A DNA stretch of 64,000 nucleotides from Opitutus terrae PB90-1 (GCF_000019965.1 NC_010571.1:4845001-4909000); one strand, 5' to 3'; numbered from the stretch's first letter, positions 9,721 to 18,290 are shown. The notes: generated from the sequence alone by a model not told the origin. Numbers and translations are program-made.

Positions 9721-10209
9721 TCAGGCTTTCGCCGTGACGGCCGCGGGTGCTGTCGAGGGCGGCTGATACGAACCGGGCGTTTTCCGAAACGCGATGGCGA
9801 GCCGATTCCATCCGTTGATCGCGATGATTGCCAGCGTGAGGTCGACCAGATCCCGGTCGTTGAAGTGAGGTCTGACCTCCGCGTAAACCGCGTCGGGAAT
9901 GGGATGCTGCGGGTGGAGTTGCGTCACCGCCTCGGTCCAGGCGAGTGCCGCGCGTTCGCGCTCGTCGAAAAACGGCGTCTCCCGCCAGGCGGACAGCGCG
10001 TACAACCGCTGCTCGGTCTCGCCAGCGGCGCGGGCGTCCTTCGTGTGCATATCGAGGCAGAAAGCGCACCCATTCAGTTGCGACGCGCGCGTTTTCACGA
10101 GCTCCAACAACCGGTGTTCGAGGTTCGACTCCCGCACATGCCGCTCGAGTCCGAGTATGGCCTTGAATCCTTGGGGCGACGCCTCGGCGTAGTTCAGTCT
10201 TTCTTCCAT
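9721..10209 (-). CDS. Carboxymuconolactone decarboxylase / AhpD-like alkylhydroperoxidase family protein
   Basis: A 162-residue protein with the AhpD-type active-site motif 'LNGCAFCLDMHTKDAR' (CxxC and a downstream His, residues about 46-61). The helices around it ('LVKTRASQLNG', 'FFDERERAALAWTEAVTQL', 'LVDLTLAIIAINGWNRLAI') follow the pattern of the large carboxymuconolactone-decarboxylase-like family that reduces peroxides through the Cys pair. No peroxiredoxin gene is adjacent, so a general antioxidant or thiol-redox role is inferred. It starts at an ATG at 10209 and is transcribed alone. Confidence 0.85.
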   Translation of the reverse strand: MEERLNYAEASPQGFKAILGLERHVRESNLEHRLLELVKTRASQLNGCAFCLDMHTKDARAAGETEQRLYALSAWRETPFFDERERAALAWTEAVTQLHPQHPIPDAVYAEVRPHFNDRDLVDLTLAIIAINGWNRLAIAFRKTPGSYQPPSTAPAAVTAKA

Positions 10210-10320
10210 GGCGCACAGATGCCCCGCTTCGGTCCGCCGTCAATCGGCGGTGCGCTTCGTTTCCCAATCCGCGTTGGTCGCGGACGGCCCCTACGAATCG
10301 GGCGGCGCTACCGAGCTGTG

Positions 10321-10650
10321 CTACGACGGCTGAAACTGGTGCCAGGGGCCGGGATTGAACCGGCGACCAACCCCGACGCGTCGGGGCTGCTCTACTGTCC
10401 GCACCGAGCGCGTCGGTTGAGGTGCTCGACCGCTTTCGGGATTCTTCCAGCGCTTCAGCAGCCTCTCCATCATCGCGGCGGTAGCGCGATCCGGGAACTC
10501 ACAACGGGCCGCCACCTGCAAATCGCCGCCAAGCCGCGCTGTTGTGGGCGTATGGCCCCGCCGATGTTCAGCGAGCCGGCGCCCAAAATTGCCAGTCATG
10601 CCGATGTAGTGCCGGCCCGAACCACCACGAAGAATGTAAACACTAAACAC
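10321..10650 (-). CDS. Small GIY-YIG nuclease-domain protein (UPF0213/YhbQ-like)
   Basis: A 109-residue protein that opens with 'FSVYILRGGSGRHYIGMTGNFGRRLAEHRRG', a GIY-YIG domain (VYIL and HYIG as the two motif halves, Arg in the alpha helix). A Glu in 'MMERLLKRWK' is the likely metal ligand. It starts at a GTG only five bases beyond the 3' end of tRNA-Met on the same strand, with no visible ribosome-binding site, so it may be expressed from the tRNA transcript. Its last 20 or so residues are encoded by a decayed tRNA copy (10337-10397), so the natural C-terminus may have been lost. Substrate unknown. Confidence 0.75.
   Translation of the reverse strand: MFSVYILRGGSGRHYIGMTGNFGRRLAEHRRGHTPTTARLGGDLQVAARCEFPDRATAAMMERLLKRWKNPESGRAPQPTRSVRTVEQPRRVGVGRRFNPGPWHQFQPS
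10337..10397 (-). pseudogene. tRNA-Met remnant with altered anticodon arm (copy 1)
   Basis: The acceptor 3' strand, CCA end and T-arm match the intact tRNA-Met at 10655-10729 base for base over nearly 40 positions. The anticodon arm is replaced by the palindrome CCCCGACGCGTCGGGG, and the D-arm breaks off after 'CAGTAGAGC'. It overlaps the 3' end of the GIY-YIG gene. Confidence 0.75.
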
Positions 10651-10654
10651 GAAC

Positions 10655-10729
10655 TGGTGCCAGGGGCCGGGATTGAACCGGCGACCAAGGGCTTATGAGT
10701 CCCCTGCTCTACCACTGAGCTACCCTGGC
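10655..10729 (-). tRNA. tRNA-Met (anticodon CAT)
   Basis: A complete cloverleaf with encoded CCA: acceptor stem GCCAGGG/CCCTGGC, D-stem GCTC/GAGC, anticodon loop CTCATAA, T-loop TTCGAAT. The anticodon CAT could be elongator Met or the modified Ile tRNA that reads AUA; the loop context favours elongator Met. It is not the initiator, because the acceptor starts with a paired G-C. Confidence 0.93.
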
Positions 10730-10738
10730 GCTATTGAC

Positions 10739-10810
10739 TGGTGCCAAGCTCACTCACCGGCGACCAACCCCGACCGAGTCGGGGCTGCTCTACCACTGAG
10801 CTACCCTGGC
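10739..10810 (-). pseudogene. tRNA-Met remnant with altered anticodon arm (copy 2)
   Basis: The 5' acceptor strand and D-arm are identical to the neighbouring tRNA-Met, but the anticodon arm is CCCCGACCGAGTCGGGG and the T-arm is destroyed. Position 33 of the would-be anticodon loop is not T, so it cannot work as a tRNA. It is in the same orientation, nine bases upstream of the intact gene. Confidence 0.75.
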
Positions 10811-10966
10811 GCTAGGGAGCGGCTAACGTGCAGATTCCGTTTCGGAAATCCAACCTAAATTTCATCCGGCAAACCCTCCGCCTGGTCGTGGCACATTCGC
10901 GAAGGATTCGACGATTTTGCGGTGTTACCTCCGCTATCACCCGGCCATCGCCGGGCCGCTCTTCGA

Positions 10967-12451
10967 GTGAACACTTTGCGCGTCGGTCTCGTCTGCTGGT
11001 TTCTGACGGTCCCCACCCTGTCGATCGGCAATGGCAGCGCGGGACCGACCGCTTGGTCCGACTCTTCAGCGGAGTTGCGGCCAGACACCCTGACCGAGCG
11101 CGTGATTTGCGCTGATGATCACGAGCAGTCGTATGCGCTTTATCTGCCTTCAACCTACGCCACCGATCGCGCCTGGCCGGTGATCTACTGCTTCGATCCC
11201 GCCGGGCGGGGGAGCCGACCCGTCAAACTGCTGCAGGAAGCGGCCGAGCGGCATGGCTACGCCGTCGTCGGCTCGAACAATTCGCGCAACGGTCCGTGGC
11301 CGATCACCGCCGCCGCCGCGCGCGACATGATCGCCGACGTCGAAATGCGCTTCCGCATCGATCCGCGGCGGCGCTACGGCTGCGGGATGTCCGGCGGCGC
11401 GCGCGCCGCGTGCGCCGCGGCCGAAGATCACGGTTTCACCGCCGTGCTGGGTTGCGCCGCGGGATTTCCGAACAACGGTCTGCCGCGCACGGTTCAGTTC
11501 GGCTGGTTCGGCGCCGTCGGAGACGAGGATTTCAACTACACCGAGATGCGGGGCGTCGCCCGCGAGCTCGCAGAGCGCCGGATCCCGCACCGGCTCGCCC
11601 TCTTCGCCGGCGGACACGGCTGGCCGCCGGCGAGCATCGCCGATGACGCGCTGGCCTGGTTCGACCTGCAGGCGATGCGCGCCGGACTGCGCGTCCGCGA
11701 CGAACCGCTCATCGCTGAGTGGCTCCGCGTCCGGAGCGCCGCCGCCGCGGCACAGGCAAATCCTGGCGAAAGCTTCGCGGCCTATCAGCAGATTGTCGCC
11801 GATTTCGACGGCCTCGCGGACACCGCCGCCGCCGCGCAAGCGGCGGCCACGCTGAAGGATTCCAAGCCCGTCCGCCGCGCCGTCGCGGCGGAGAAAAAGC
11901 TCCGCCGGCAGGAATCCGAATGGTTGACCGAGCTCTACGCCGCGCTGGACTTCGCGCAGCATCCGCCCGCACGTGATGTCGCCGCGGAAGTGTTCAGCCA
12001 GATTCCCACTCTCGGCGAGCCTGCCATGGGACGTGATCGCGAAGGCTCGTCAGCCGGGTCGGATTTCGGCTCAAACCGGCACTCACCGGCACTTGAATTG
12101 CGCAGTCCGGCGGCGACCGATCGGTTCGCCGGCATACGCCGGCTTGCCGCCGAACTCCACCGCCAGCGACGCGACAACGTGGCCGCGCGCCGCGTGCTCA
12201 GCCACGGCCTCTCGTTGCTCGAACGGGCGCGTTGGGCGGCAACGGAAAACGATTTCGCCACCGCCGACACCTACCTCGAAGCCATCACGATCCTGCACTC
12301 GGATGCGCCGGAAGCGTATTTTGCATGGGCGCGCACCTGTCTGCTGGAGCAGGACAAGCCCCGCGCGCGCGAGCTGCTGCGCACCGCAGTCGCCAAGGGA
12401 TTCAACGACACGCCCCGCCTCGCCCAGCTCGAGCGCGAGTTGGCGGAGTGA
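10967..12451 (+). CDS. Exported alpha/beta-hydrolase-like protein with C-terminal helical-repeat region
   Basis: From the GTG at 10967 the protein has 494 residues and begins with a signal peptide (VNTLRVGLVCWFLTVPTLS). Residues about 50-230 form an alpha/beta-hydrolase fold of the dienelactone-hydrolase or phospholipase kind: 'YALYLPSTYATDRAWPVIY', nucleophile elbow 'GCGMSGGARAA' (Ser as nucleophile) and catalytic His in 'FAGGHGWPP'. The remaining 250 residues are Ala- and Arg-rich helices ending in TPR-like units ('ENDFATADTYLEAITILHSD', 'AYFAWARTCLLEQDKPRARE'). A secreted or periplasmic esterase is likely; the substrate is unknown. It is followed 75 bases later by a second exported protein gene. 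Confidence 0.65.
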   Translation: MNTLRVGLVCWFLTVPTLSIGNGSAGPTAWSDSSAELRPDTLTERVICADDHEQSYALYLPSTYATDRAWPVIYCFDPAGRGSRPVKLLQEAAERHGYAVVGSNNSRNGPWPITAAAARDMIADVEMRFRIDPRRRYGCGMSGGARAACAAAEDHGFTAVLGCAAGFPNNGLPRTVQFGWFGAVGDEDFNYTEMRGVARELAERRIPHRLALFAGGHGWPPASIADDALAWFDLQAMRAGLRVRDEPLIAEWLRVRSAAAAAQANPGESFAAYQQIVADFDGLADTAAAAQAAATLKDSKPVRRAVAAEKKLRRQESEWLTELYAALDFAQHPPARDVAAEVFSQIPTLGEPAMGRDREGSSAGSDFGSNRHSPALELRSPAATDRFAGIRRLAAELHRQRRDNVAARRVLSHGLSLLERARWAATENDFATADTYLEAITILHSDAPEAYFAWARTCLLEQDKPRARELLRTAVAKGFNDTPRLAQLERELAE

Positions 12452-12525
12452 CGAGCATCGCCCTGCGAGCACCGAATGCCTCGCCTACCTCCGTGTCCGC
12501 TTCGATGGACCTGATCGTCTCGAGC

Positions 12526-13014
12526 ATGAAGCCGCCGGCCCGTATTCTTCTGCTCGTTGGTCTCCTCTCGGCGTGGGACGCGATCGGCGCAGCTCACGCC
12601 CCCGCCATCCCGCCAATCCCACCCGACTCGATCGTGCGCTTGGATCCGCTGCGCGTGCGTTCACGGCCGATCACTTGCTTCGGGCTTGGCCTGAGGATTT
12701 ACGTGCATCCGCAAACCAAACAAGTCGTTCGGATCATCGTGGAGCAGGTCGCTGTAGACTCCGAGGCCGCGGCGAAGCGCATCGCCCCGGGCACGGAGAT
12801 TCTCAAGGCCAACGGCCGCGACGTGCGCACGCTCTGCGCGCCGTTCACCGCCGGCACCGAGTTCGCCCGACTCTTTTTGAACCGTCGGCGCGGCGATCGG
12901 ATCGCGCTAGAGTTGCTGATGTCCCCCAACGCGAAGCCGCGACAGGTCACGCTCACCCAAGGCATCGTGGCCTACGCGCCGCTACCCTGGGAGCACTGGG
13001 ACGATCAGCTCTGA
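12526..13014 (+). CDS. Small exported PDZ-like protein
   Basis: A 162-residue protein from the ATG at 12526 (another ATG at 12505 is in frame) with a signal peptide (MKPPARILLLVGLLSAWDAIGAAHA). The mature part resembles one PDZ domain: 'GLGLRIYVHPQTKQVVRIIV', 'VDSEAAAKRIAPGTEILKAN' and 'RRRGDRIALELLMSP'. No protease domain is attached. It probably binds a peptide tail or a partner in the periplasm; possibly co-transcribed with the hydrolase upstream. Confidence 0.55.
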   Translation: MKPPARILLLVGLLSAWDAIGAAHAPAIPPIPPDSIVRLDPLRVRSRPITCFGLGLRIYVHPQTKQVVRIIVEQVAVDSEAAAKRIAPGTEILKANGRDVRTLCAPFTAGTEFARLFLNRRRGDRIALELLMSPNAKPRQVTLTQGIVAYAPLPWEHWDDQL

Positions 13015-13075
13015 GCGTCGCGCGGCTGAGTTTCGGTTTCGAAGTTCGGTGTTCGGAGGTCGAAGTTCGATGTTC

Positions 13076-13143
13076 ACCGTCCACCGCCCACCGCCCACCG
13101 TTAGCGCCCTCATCCCTCAACCCTCAACTCTCATCTCTCAACT
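13076..13143. repeat. Heptamer tandem repeats (CCACCGC and CTCAWCY)
   Basis: Four units of a CCACCG heptamer (about 13073-13100) are followed by five units of CTCATCC, CTCAACC, CTCAACT, CTCATCT, CTCAACT (13109-13143). They fill the gap between the PDZ-like gene and the convergent pseudopilin operon. Confidence 0.7.
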
Positions 13144-13156
13144 TTACGCCCTCCCC

Positions 13157-14425
13157 TCACCCGTCCTCCGGCCCGAGCCAGCGAAAATACGTGATCGCGA
13201 ACCTCCGCTCATTTCCTTCCGGAGCGACTGGGGGCAGCCGCTGCACTACTGCCTCGCACCACGCTGTCGCTTCGACCTCGCCGTCGCGCTGCGGGTTGCG
13301 CGCTTCACCGTAGCCGCGAATCCGAAACGTGTCCGAGCGCACCGCCAGCGCCGGCGCGATCGCCGCCATGAATTCCTCCGGTGTGATCGGAGAAGGCAGA
13401 TGATCCGCCAGCAACTCGCTGGCGCCGAATGCCGCTGCGCTCGTGAAAGGTGCATGCGCGATTTTCCCCGAGGCGGAGTTCGCCAGTCCGCGAGCGATGG
13501 CTCTGCCCTCCGTAATCATGTCAGCCTCGGACCATCGCTCGACGCCCGGCACCGCGTTGTAGGTAGCCAGGATGCTCCGCCAGACGTGTACGGAACTGGT
13601 ATTCAGATTCACGACGCCGGAGCTGAGCGCCCCGTCGCGCACGACCAACGCGGTGAGCGTCACGTGGTGAAAATTGTCCTGCAGCGTCGACGGCGTGAGA
13701 GCCTTTGAGGGCAGAGGCAACTGCGCCAGCTGCGCGTAGCATGACGCGTCGACCAGCCGTGCATCATAGATTTCGACCGCGGTGCGCAGCCGGCCCTGGG
13801 CGGAGCTCGTCATTTCGCCCGCGAGCACCGGCCGCAGCCCGCCGGCCCCGAGCACCTCGCCCGGCGTGCGCACGCTCACCTTCACGCCTTCGTCCAGCAC
13901 GAGGTAAGCATACGCACCGATCGTCGCTGCATTGCCGGGCGTGCCCGCCGTCTCGGCCACGGTGATTGGGATCACGCCCGCGATCACGTGTTCCGAATCG
14001 GTGACGCTCTTGCCGACACTGCCTTCGCCCACGAGCGCGACGGTCGCGAGTCCCGGCAACACTGCGGCCGAGGACGATTGCGCGCCTGACGCCAGCCAGC
14101 CGAGAAAAACGCCCTCCCCACTCCACACGCCACACCAATGCCGTGTGGTCTGCGCACCGCCTTCCGGAATGCCGCTCACCCCCGCCATTGCGGTGACACG
14201 CGCATCCGGTCCGGCCAGACGCTGCAGCTCACCGAGCCCCATTCGCAACGCGATCAACGCGTGCTGCCGCGCCTGTTGCCGGTCTCCCGTCGCGGTCGTC
14301 ACCTGGGTTTGTACGCGAACGAGCACGCTGAGCGCATAGATCGCGAGCACCAGCAGCGCCAGCAACGTCACCACCAGGATGAGTGCAAACCCGCGCCGCG
14401 CATCGGCCTGCCGATCGTGGTTCAC
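13157..14425 (-). CDS. GspK-like minor pseudopilin
   Basis: A 422-residue protein from the GTG at 14425, which overlaps the upstream stop as GTGA. The N-terminus 'RRGFALILVVTLLALLVLAI' is a type IV prepilin signal: basic leader, Gly-Phe cleavage site and a hydrophobic helix. It lacks Glu at position +5, as is usual for GspK, which caps the pseudopilus tip. A long soluble domain follows, larger than typical GspK (about 300-330). It is the last of six overlapping genes. The GspK call rests on order, size and the missing Glu5, not on domain matches. Confidence 0.6.
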   Translation of the reverse strand: MNHDRQADARRGFALILVVTLLALLVLAIYALSVLVRVQTQVTTATGDRQQARQHALIALRMGLGELQRLAGPDARVTAMAGVSGIPEGGAQTTRHWCGVWSGEGVFLGWLASGAQSSSAAVLPGLATVALVGEGSVGKSVTDSEHVIAGVIPITVAETAGTPGNAATIGAYAYLVLDEGVKVSVRTPGEVLGAGGLRPVLAGEMTSSAQGRLRTAVEIYDARLVDASCYAQLAQLPLPSKALTPSTLQDNFHHVTLTALVVRDGALSSGVVNLNTSSVHVWRSILATYNAVPGVERWSEADMITEGRAIARGLANSASGKIAHAPFTSAAAFGASELLADHLPSPITPEEFMAAIAPALAVRSDTFRIRGYGEARNPQRDGEVEATAWCEAVVQRLPPVAPEGNERRFAITYFRWLGPEDG

Positions 14426-15390
14426 GGGACCTCCATCACAATCCGGATCCGCCGCACATAAACATGCGAGTGCATCTCGACCACGCTCCACCACCACGCC
14501 GCGTCGTCCGGTATTTCGCTCGGCCGCGACACCGCGCCGCGGCGGGATTCGATCGCGGCCAGCAACTGTGCACCTTCGTCGGTCAGCACCCGCAGCATCA
14601 CGTCGGCCGCCACTGGAAACTCGTTTTGCTGACGCGCGTGATGCGAGGTGTCAGTCGGCGTCGCCGGAAAGATCCTTCTCAATTTGCCTGACGACTCGCG
14701 CCCATAAAGCCAGACGCCGAAGTCCACCACGTTCGAAGCGAGCGCGTCGGCCGAACTCGGGTTCATCACTGAAGCCGGCGTCTGCATCGGGGGAAATCCC
14801 GCCGAAGTGCTGACATACGCCGGCGCCTCCAGGTTGAATCCACTGCTCCACGTTTTCTCGGCTGACACCGCGGAGCGGGCCAGCGCGTAGCGCACCGCCG
14901 CCGGATTCCCCGCGCCCACTGATCCGCTTACCGGCCGGCGCACGACTTGATACGACACCGCCGCCGGAAGCGCACCCGCGTCGGCGTCGAGGTTCGTGGT
15001 CATGAACCGCAGCCATGCGCCAGACAGCCCGAATCGCGCTCCGCCAATCGTATCGCCTGCTCCCGATTCAAGCGGACCGCCGGCTGGTTTCATCAGTCCG
15101 CCCAGCTGCCAGCCGTGGTTCAGCAGCGCATCGGGCGAGTTGATCACGTCCACGGCGAGCCACGTGCGGCCGTCGCCGCGAAACAGTGCCGCCTGCAGGT
15201 CGCGCTCCAAGAGATTCAGCGCGAGCGTGGCCTGCGTCTGCGTGGAAAACCGATCCTGCGTCCGCTGCCAGAGTCGCAGCGTGCTCGTGGTCACCGCCAG
15301 CACCGCGGCCGCCAGCCCGGCGGTGATCACCACCGCCAGCAGCAGCTCGATCAGGGTGAACCCTCGCGAGGATCGTGGAGCTGCGCTCAT
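14422..15390 (-). CDS. GspJ-like minor pseudopilin
   Basis: A 322-residue protein starting at the ATG at 15390 (ATGA overlap with the previous gene). The prepilin signal 'RSSRGFTLIELLLAVVITAG' carries Gly-Phe and Glu5. The next helix 'RLWQRTQDRFSTQTQATLALNLLERDLQAAL' resembles the GspJ or PilW family, in which the region after the helix has a conserved 'LERDLQ' stretch. It should be part of the tip complex of a type II secretion pseudopilus. Confidence 0.65.
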   Translation of the reverse strand: MSAAPRSSRGFTLIELLLAVVITAGLAAAVLAVTTSTLRLWQRTQDRFSTQTQATLALNLLERDLQAALFRGDGRTWLAVDVINSPDALLNHGWQLGGLMKPAGGPLESGAGDTIGGARFGLSGAWLRFMTTNLDADAGALPAAVSYQVVRRPVSGSVGAGNPAAVRYALARSAVSAEKTWSSGFNLEAPAYVSTSAGFPPMQTPASVMNPSSADALASNVVDFGVWLYGRESSGKLRRIFPATPTDTSHHARQQNEFPVAADVMLRVLTDEGAQLLAAIESRRGAVSRPSEIPDDAAWWWSVVEMHSHVYVRRIRIVMEVP

Positions 15391-15884
15391 GGATTCACCG
15401 CCAGCGCGAAACCAACCTGAGTTCGGTCGCTGCTTGCCACCGGGACGGCGACGCCCTTCAATCGGTGTGGCCACGACACACGCGCATAGAGCGGCAGCAC
15501 GGCGGAGCCCGGCGTGTGCGCCAGCGGGCCGGAGTTGAACCGCCAGACTTCCACGAGGAAGTAATCTTCCTCTGTGCTGGCCGCGCCCGCGCTCGGCCGC
15601 AACGGCACTCCACTCCGCGGCGCCACGAACGCCAGTCCACCCTCGAGCGGCGCACGCATCACCGGTGCGCTCGTGGCGAGCGCTCCCAGCCCGTCGCGGT
15701 CCACGATGATCTGCAACTCCACCGCGAGTCCATCGGCGAGGTGCTGCGCCGTGAGCTGATCCGCCGATTCCGCAGCCTGGCGGTTCAACGAGGGCAGCAG
15801 CCCGAGGATCGCCACGATCGCCACCGCCACCACGCCGACCGCGATCACCACTTCCACCAACGAGAACGCGCGTGACGAGACCAC
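15387..15884 (-). CDS. GspI-like minor pseudopilin
   Basis: A 165-residue protein from the GTG at 15884. The prepilin signal 'SSRAFSLVEVVIAVGVVAVA' has Ala rather than Gly before the cleavage site and Glu at position +5. The size and position between the GspH-like and GspJ-like genes fit GspI, the initiator of the pseudopilus tip. It ends in an ATGA overlap with the next gene, so translation is likely coupled. Confidence 0.65.
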   Translation of the reverse strand: MVSSRAFSLVEVVIAVGVVAVAIVAILGLLPSLNRQAAESADQLTAQHLADGLAVELQIIVDRDGLGALATSAPVMRAPLEGGLAFVAPRSGVPLRPSAGAASTEEDYFLVEVWRFNSGPLAHTPGSAVLPLYARVSWPHRLKGVAVPVASSDRTQVGFALAVNP

Positions 15885-15894
15885 GATGTTGCCC

Positions 15895-16605
15895 TCAAAA
15901 GCTCGCGCGATCGGGCACGCGCGTGACCAGGCCGTAGACGCTCAGCGTCACGCCGCAGGCTTGATCCGGCGTGATCAGCTGCACCGGCGGAACTCCCAGT
16001 TGCACGTTGCCGCGCGCGATCACGAGATCGCCCGTGTAGTTTGTCGTGCCCAGCGGAGAAAAAACGATCGCGGCCCAGTGCTCGATCGTGCCGCCGTTGA
16101 TCGCCGCGTCCAGCTCGGCTCCGGCGAATTCGCTGCCGCGCAGCGCCGACGATCGCAGACTGTCGCCGTCCGACGGCCGCGTCCACACCACGCCCGACTG
16201 CAACAATCCGTTCACGTTGGCCGGTTGGCGCGGCATCACGTAGGCGCCCGGAGGCAGCGAGGCGGTGGCGAGCGTCTGCCAGCCCGCCGCGTCCTCGCTC
16301 TGCACCACGAGGTATCGCAGGTAACGCTCACGTGCCTGCGGACTCCCCGCATCCGCGTGGATCAGCAACCGTGCGTGCCGGCCCGTGGCCATCGCACGGG
16401 TTCGCGTTGCGACGAGCAGATTCGTCAGCGTGGCCTCCGCCGAGCGCAGCGCCGCGGCCTTCGCTCCGCCGGCCAACGCGGTGAACAGCACGGCGGCGAG
16501 CGCCGCAATGAGCGCCGCGACGATGATCAGCTCGATCAGCGTGAACCCGGGCGACTGCGCTCGTGCCGTGGGTCCTTCGCCGCTGCGCTGCCCGGCCGTG
16601 CTCAT
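15895..16605 (-). CDS. GspH-like minor pseudopilin
   Basis: A 236-residue protein from the ATG at 16605 (ATGA overlap with the gene before). The prepilin signal 'AQSPGFTLIELIIVAALIAA' is followed by 'EATLTNLLVATRTRAMATGR', which matches the GspH/FimT pattern (helix followed by 'ARTRAMATGR..V'). Placed third in the operon. Expected role: connecting the tip complex with the main pseudopilus. Confidence 0.65.
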   Translation of the reverse strand: MSTAGQRSGEGPTARAQSPGFTLIELIIVAALIAALAAVLFTALAGGAKAAALRSAEATLTNLLVATRTRAMATGRHARLLIHADAGSPQARERYLRYLVVQSEDAAGWQTLATASLPPGAYVMPRQPANVNGLLQSGVVWTRPSDGDSLRSSALRGSEFAGAELDAAINGGTIEHWAAIVFSPLGTTNYTGDLVIARGNVQLGVPPVQLITPDQACGVTLSVYGLVTRVPDRASF

Positions 16606-17261
16606 TTCCAGCTCAACACGAACTCCGGTCGCTCGGCGGTCGCACCCGGCAGGGTCGCGTAGAACACCACGCCGGCGCGCACGCCCGCTGCCGGAAAAAC
16701 CGACTCGTCCGGCCGCAGCCCGCGCACCAACGGCAGCGTGCCGAAATCCGTCGCGTCGATCACGCCGTCGAGATTCCGGTCCACCAGCACCGCGATCTCG
16801 GTGTTGCCGAGGGGATCGCACAGCAACTGCGGCGCGTGCGCGTCGGGCGCGGCGAATTCCGCTTCGGGAAAACCGTGGAAGGCGATGCGTTTCGGGTTCT
16901 GCGCCAGCGCGGTACTGCCGCTCGTCAGCGGCGTGCCGTCGCGCCGGCGACCCGCGAGCGTATCGTGAAACACATGCTCCGCGCCGTCCGCGCCGGCGTT
17001 GACGAGGTTCGCCCCGGCGAACACCGGATAGTGTCCGTACTCGCTGCGAAACAGCTCGATCGCGGTGCTCCACTGGTTGAACTGCACGCGGGTCCTCGCC
17101 TTGTGCGCCGAAACGCGCGCCGCGTTCACCGTCGGAATCAGGATCGCGGCGAGCACGCCGATGATCGCCACGACCGCCAGCAGTTCAAGCAACGTAAATC
17201 CCTCCGCCGTCGCGCGCGATCGCGACGGCGCCCAACCGCAGACAGGGACAGCAACGGTCAT
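16602..17261 (-). CDS. GspG-like pseudopilin (second copy)
   Basis: A 219-residue protein from the ATG at 17261 (ATGA overlap). The prepilin signal 'AEGFTLLELLAVVAIIGVLA' is of the major pseudopilin type with Glu5. Later regions contain 'AIELFRSEYGHYPVF' and 'DPLGNTEIAVLVDRNLDGVI', reminiscent of the GspG calcium-binding loop ('D..G..Y' and an acidic D-N-D-G loop). Longer than canonical GspG (about 140). Confidence 0.65.
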   Translation of the reverse strand: MTVAVPVCGWAPSRSRATAEGFTLLELLAVVAIIGVLAAILIPTVNAARVSAHKARTRVQFNQWSTAIELFRSEYGHYPVFAGANLVNAGADGAEHVFHDTLAGRRRDGTPLTSGSTALAQNPKRIAFHGFPEAEFAAPDAHAPQLLCDPLGNTEIAVLVDRNLDGVIDATDFGTLPLVRGLRPDESVFPAAGVRAGVVFYATLPGATAERPEFVLSWK

Positions 17262-17791
17262 CGGCTCGCGTAAAGGTTGTCGGCGTTCGCCGGCGCCGTG
17301 GTGTTGGGAAACCCGTCCGCGTTCAGCGAGAGCTCGTGCGCCTGATCCGGTCCACGCGAATAGAGCACGTAGTCCGAATGGGCCCGAACCGTGGCCGGCG
17401 CGCGATAGACGTAAACGTAGCCTTGTTCCCACGGGTCGAGCAGCTGTGGCCGCACCGTCCCGTCCGCTCCCGTCGTGTTCGCCGTCCGAAACCAGGCTCG
17501 GTCGATGAACGCCCGCCCCGAGATCGCCGCGCCCGACGGCGCCCGCAACCCGAGCAACGCCTCCAGCAACTCTCCCGCATCGTCGGTCCGCGGATAGTCG
17601 CCATACTGGCTGTAGTAGGATTCCAACCCCGACGCGATCGCCGCGAGCTCCGCGTGCGCCTCGGCCATGCGGCCGGACTCGCTCACGCGACGCCCGGCGC
17701 CGAGCACGATCGCCGCCAAAAGCGCGATGATTGTCAGCACCGCGAGCAACTCGATCAGCGTAAAACCGCCAGGGCCATTCGTCCGCTTCAC
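17258..17791 (-). CDS. GspG-like pseudopilin (first copy)
   Basis: A 177-residue protein from the GTG at 17791, first gene of the operon. The prepilin signal 'GPGGFTLIELLAVLTIIALL' has Gly-Phe and Glu5. The following 'ELAAIASGLESYYSQYGDYP' and 'PQLLDPWEQGYVYVYRAP' strongly resemble GspG ('..ALDxYKLDNGxYP', 'DPWGxPYxY'). Two GspG-like genes in a row suggest distinct filament subunits. The other secretion genes seen here (exeA, gspB) are 12 kb away; the ATPase, secretin and platform are not in the window. Confidence 0.75.
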   Translation of the reverse strand: MKRTNGPGGFTLIELLAVLTIIALLAAIVLGAGRRVSESGRMAEAHAELAAIASGLESYYSQYGDYPRTDDAGELLEALLGLRAPSGAAISGRAFIDRAWFRTANTTGADGTVRPQLLDPWEQGYVYVYRAPATVRAHSDYVLYSRGPDQAHELSLNADGFPNTTAPANADNLYASR

Positions 17792-18290
17792 GGGATAGCC
17801 ATGCTCGCACACGTGATCCGGCCGCAGTCGCCCACCGCACGGACCCAAGGTGGTTCGAACACATCCGCTACTGGCAGCCGAGCTGGACTCCGGCATTTCG
17901 CAAGAAAACGGCGGCAGTCGTGCACTTTCAAATCCATTTTGCCAGAAAATGGCCGCAGCCTGGCGAGGTCGTCCCCCCTGGCCGGGCGAGTCACGCCTGG
18001 CTTTCCCGTCGTGCCGTTCCCGCTCGCGAAACCAGCGCCTCCCCGTTTTCACGACCATCGAACAGGATTTGGAAGGCGGGACCCGACCGCCGGGCGGGCC
18101 AAGACGACCAGCGAACATCGAGGGAAATCGCAGCCGGCCCGGCGTGGTCCCGTCCGCCCCCGGATTCCGCGCCAGCGACTCGACGGACAGGATGCCTCAA
18201 CACGAGAGCCGCGCTTGCGGCGTGCGTCATGCCGAGCAACTTTCCGCGCGCCATTCCGTCGAGCGGCGCTGTCCCCAACCCGAACCTTCG
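17792..18290. other. Divergent intergenic region, no gene seen
   Basis: About 500 bases separate the pseudopilin operon and the cupin gene. The frame ahead of the cupin gene stays open but its composition looks non-coding and it lacks a good start. The region should hold both promoters; I see no clear -35/-10 pair and no strong hairpin. Confidence 0.4.

Noticed and set aside
10337-10397. A second functional tRNA-Met
   Set aside because: The 5' acceptor strand and most of the D-arm are absent and the anticodon arm has no proper loop.
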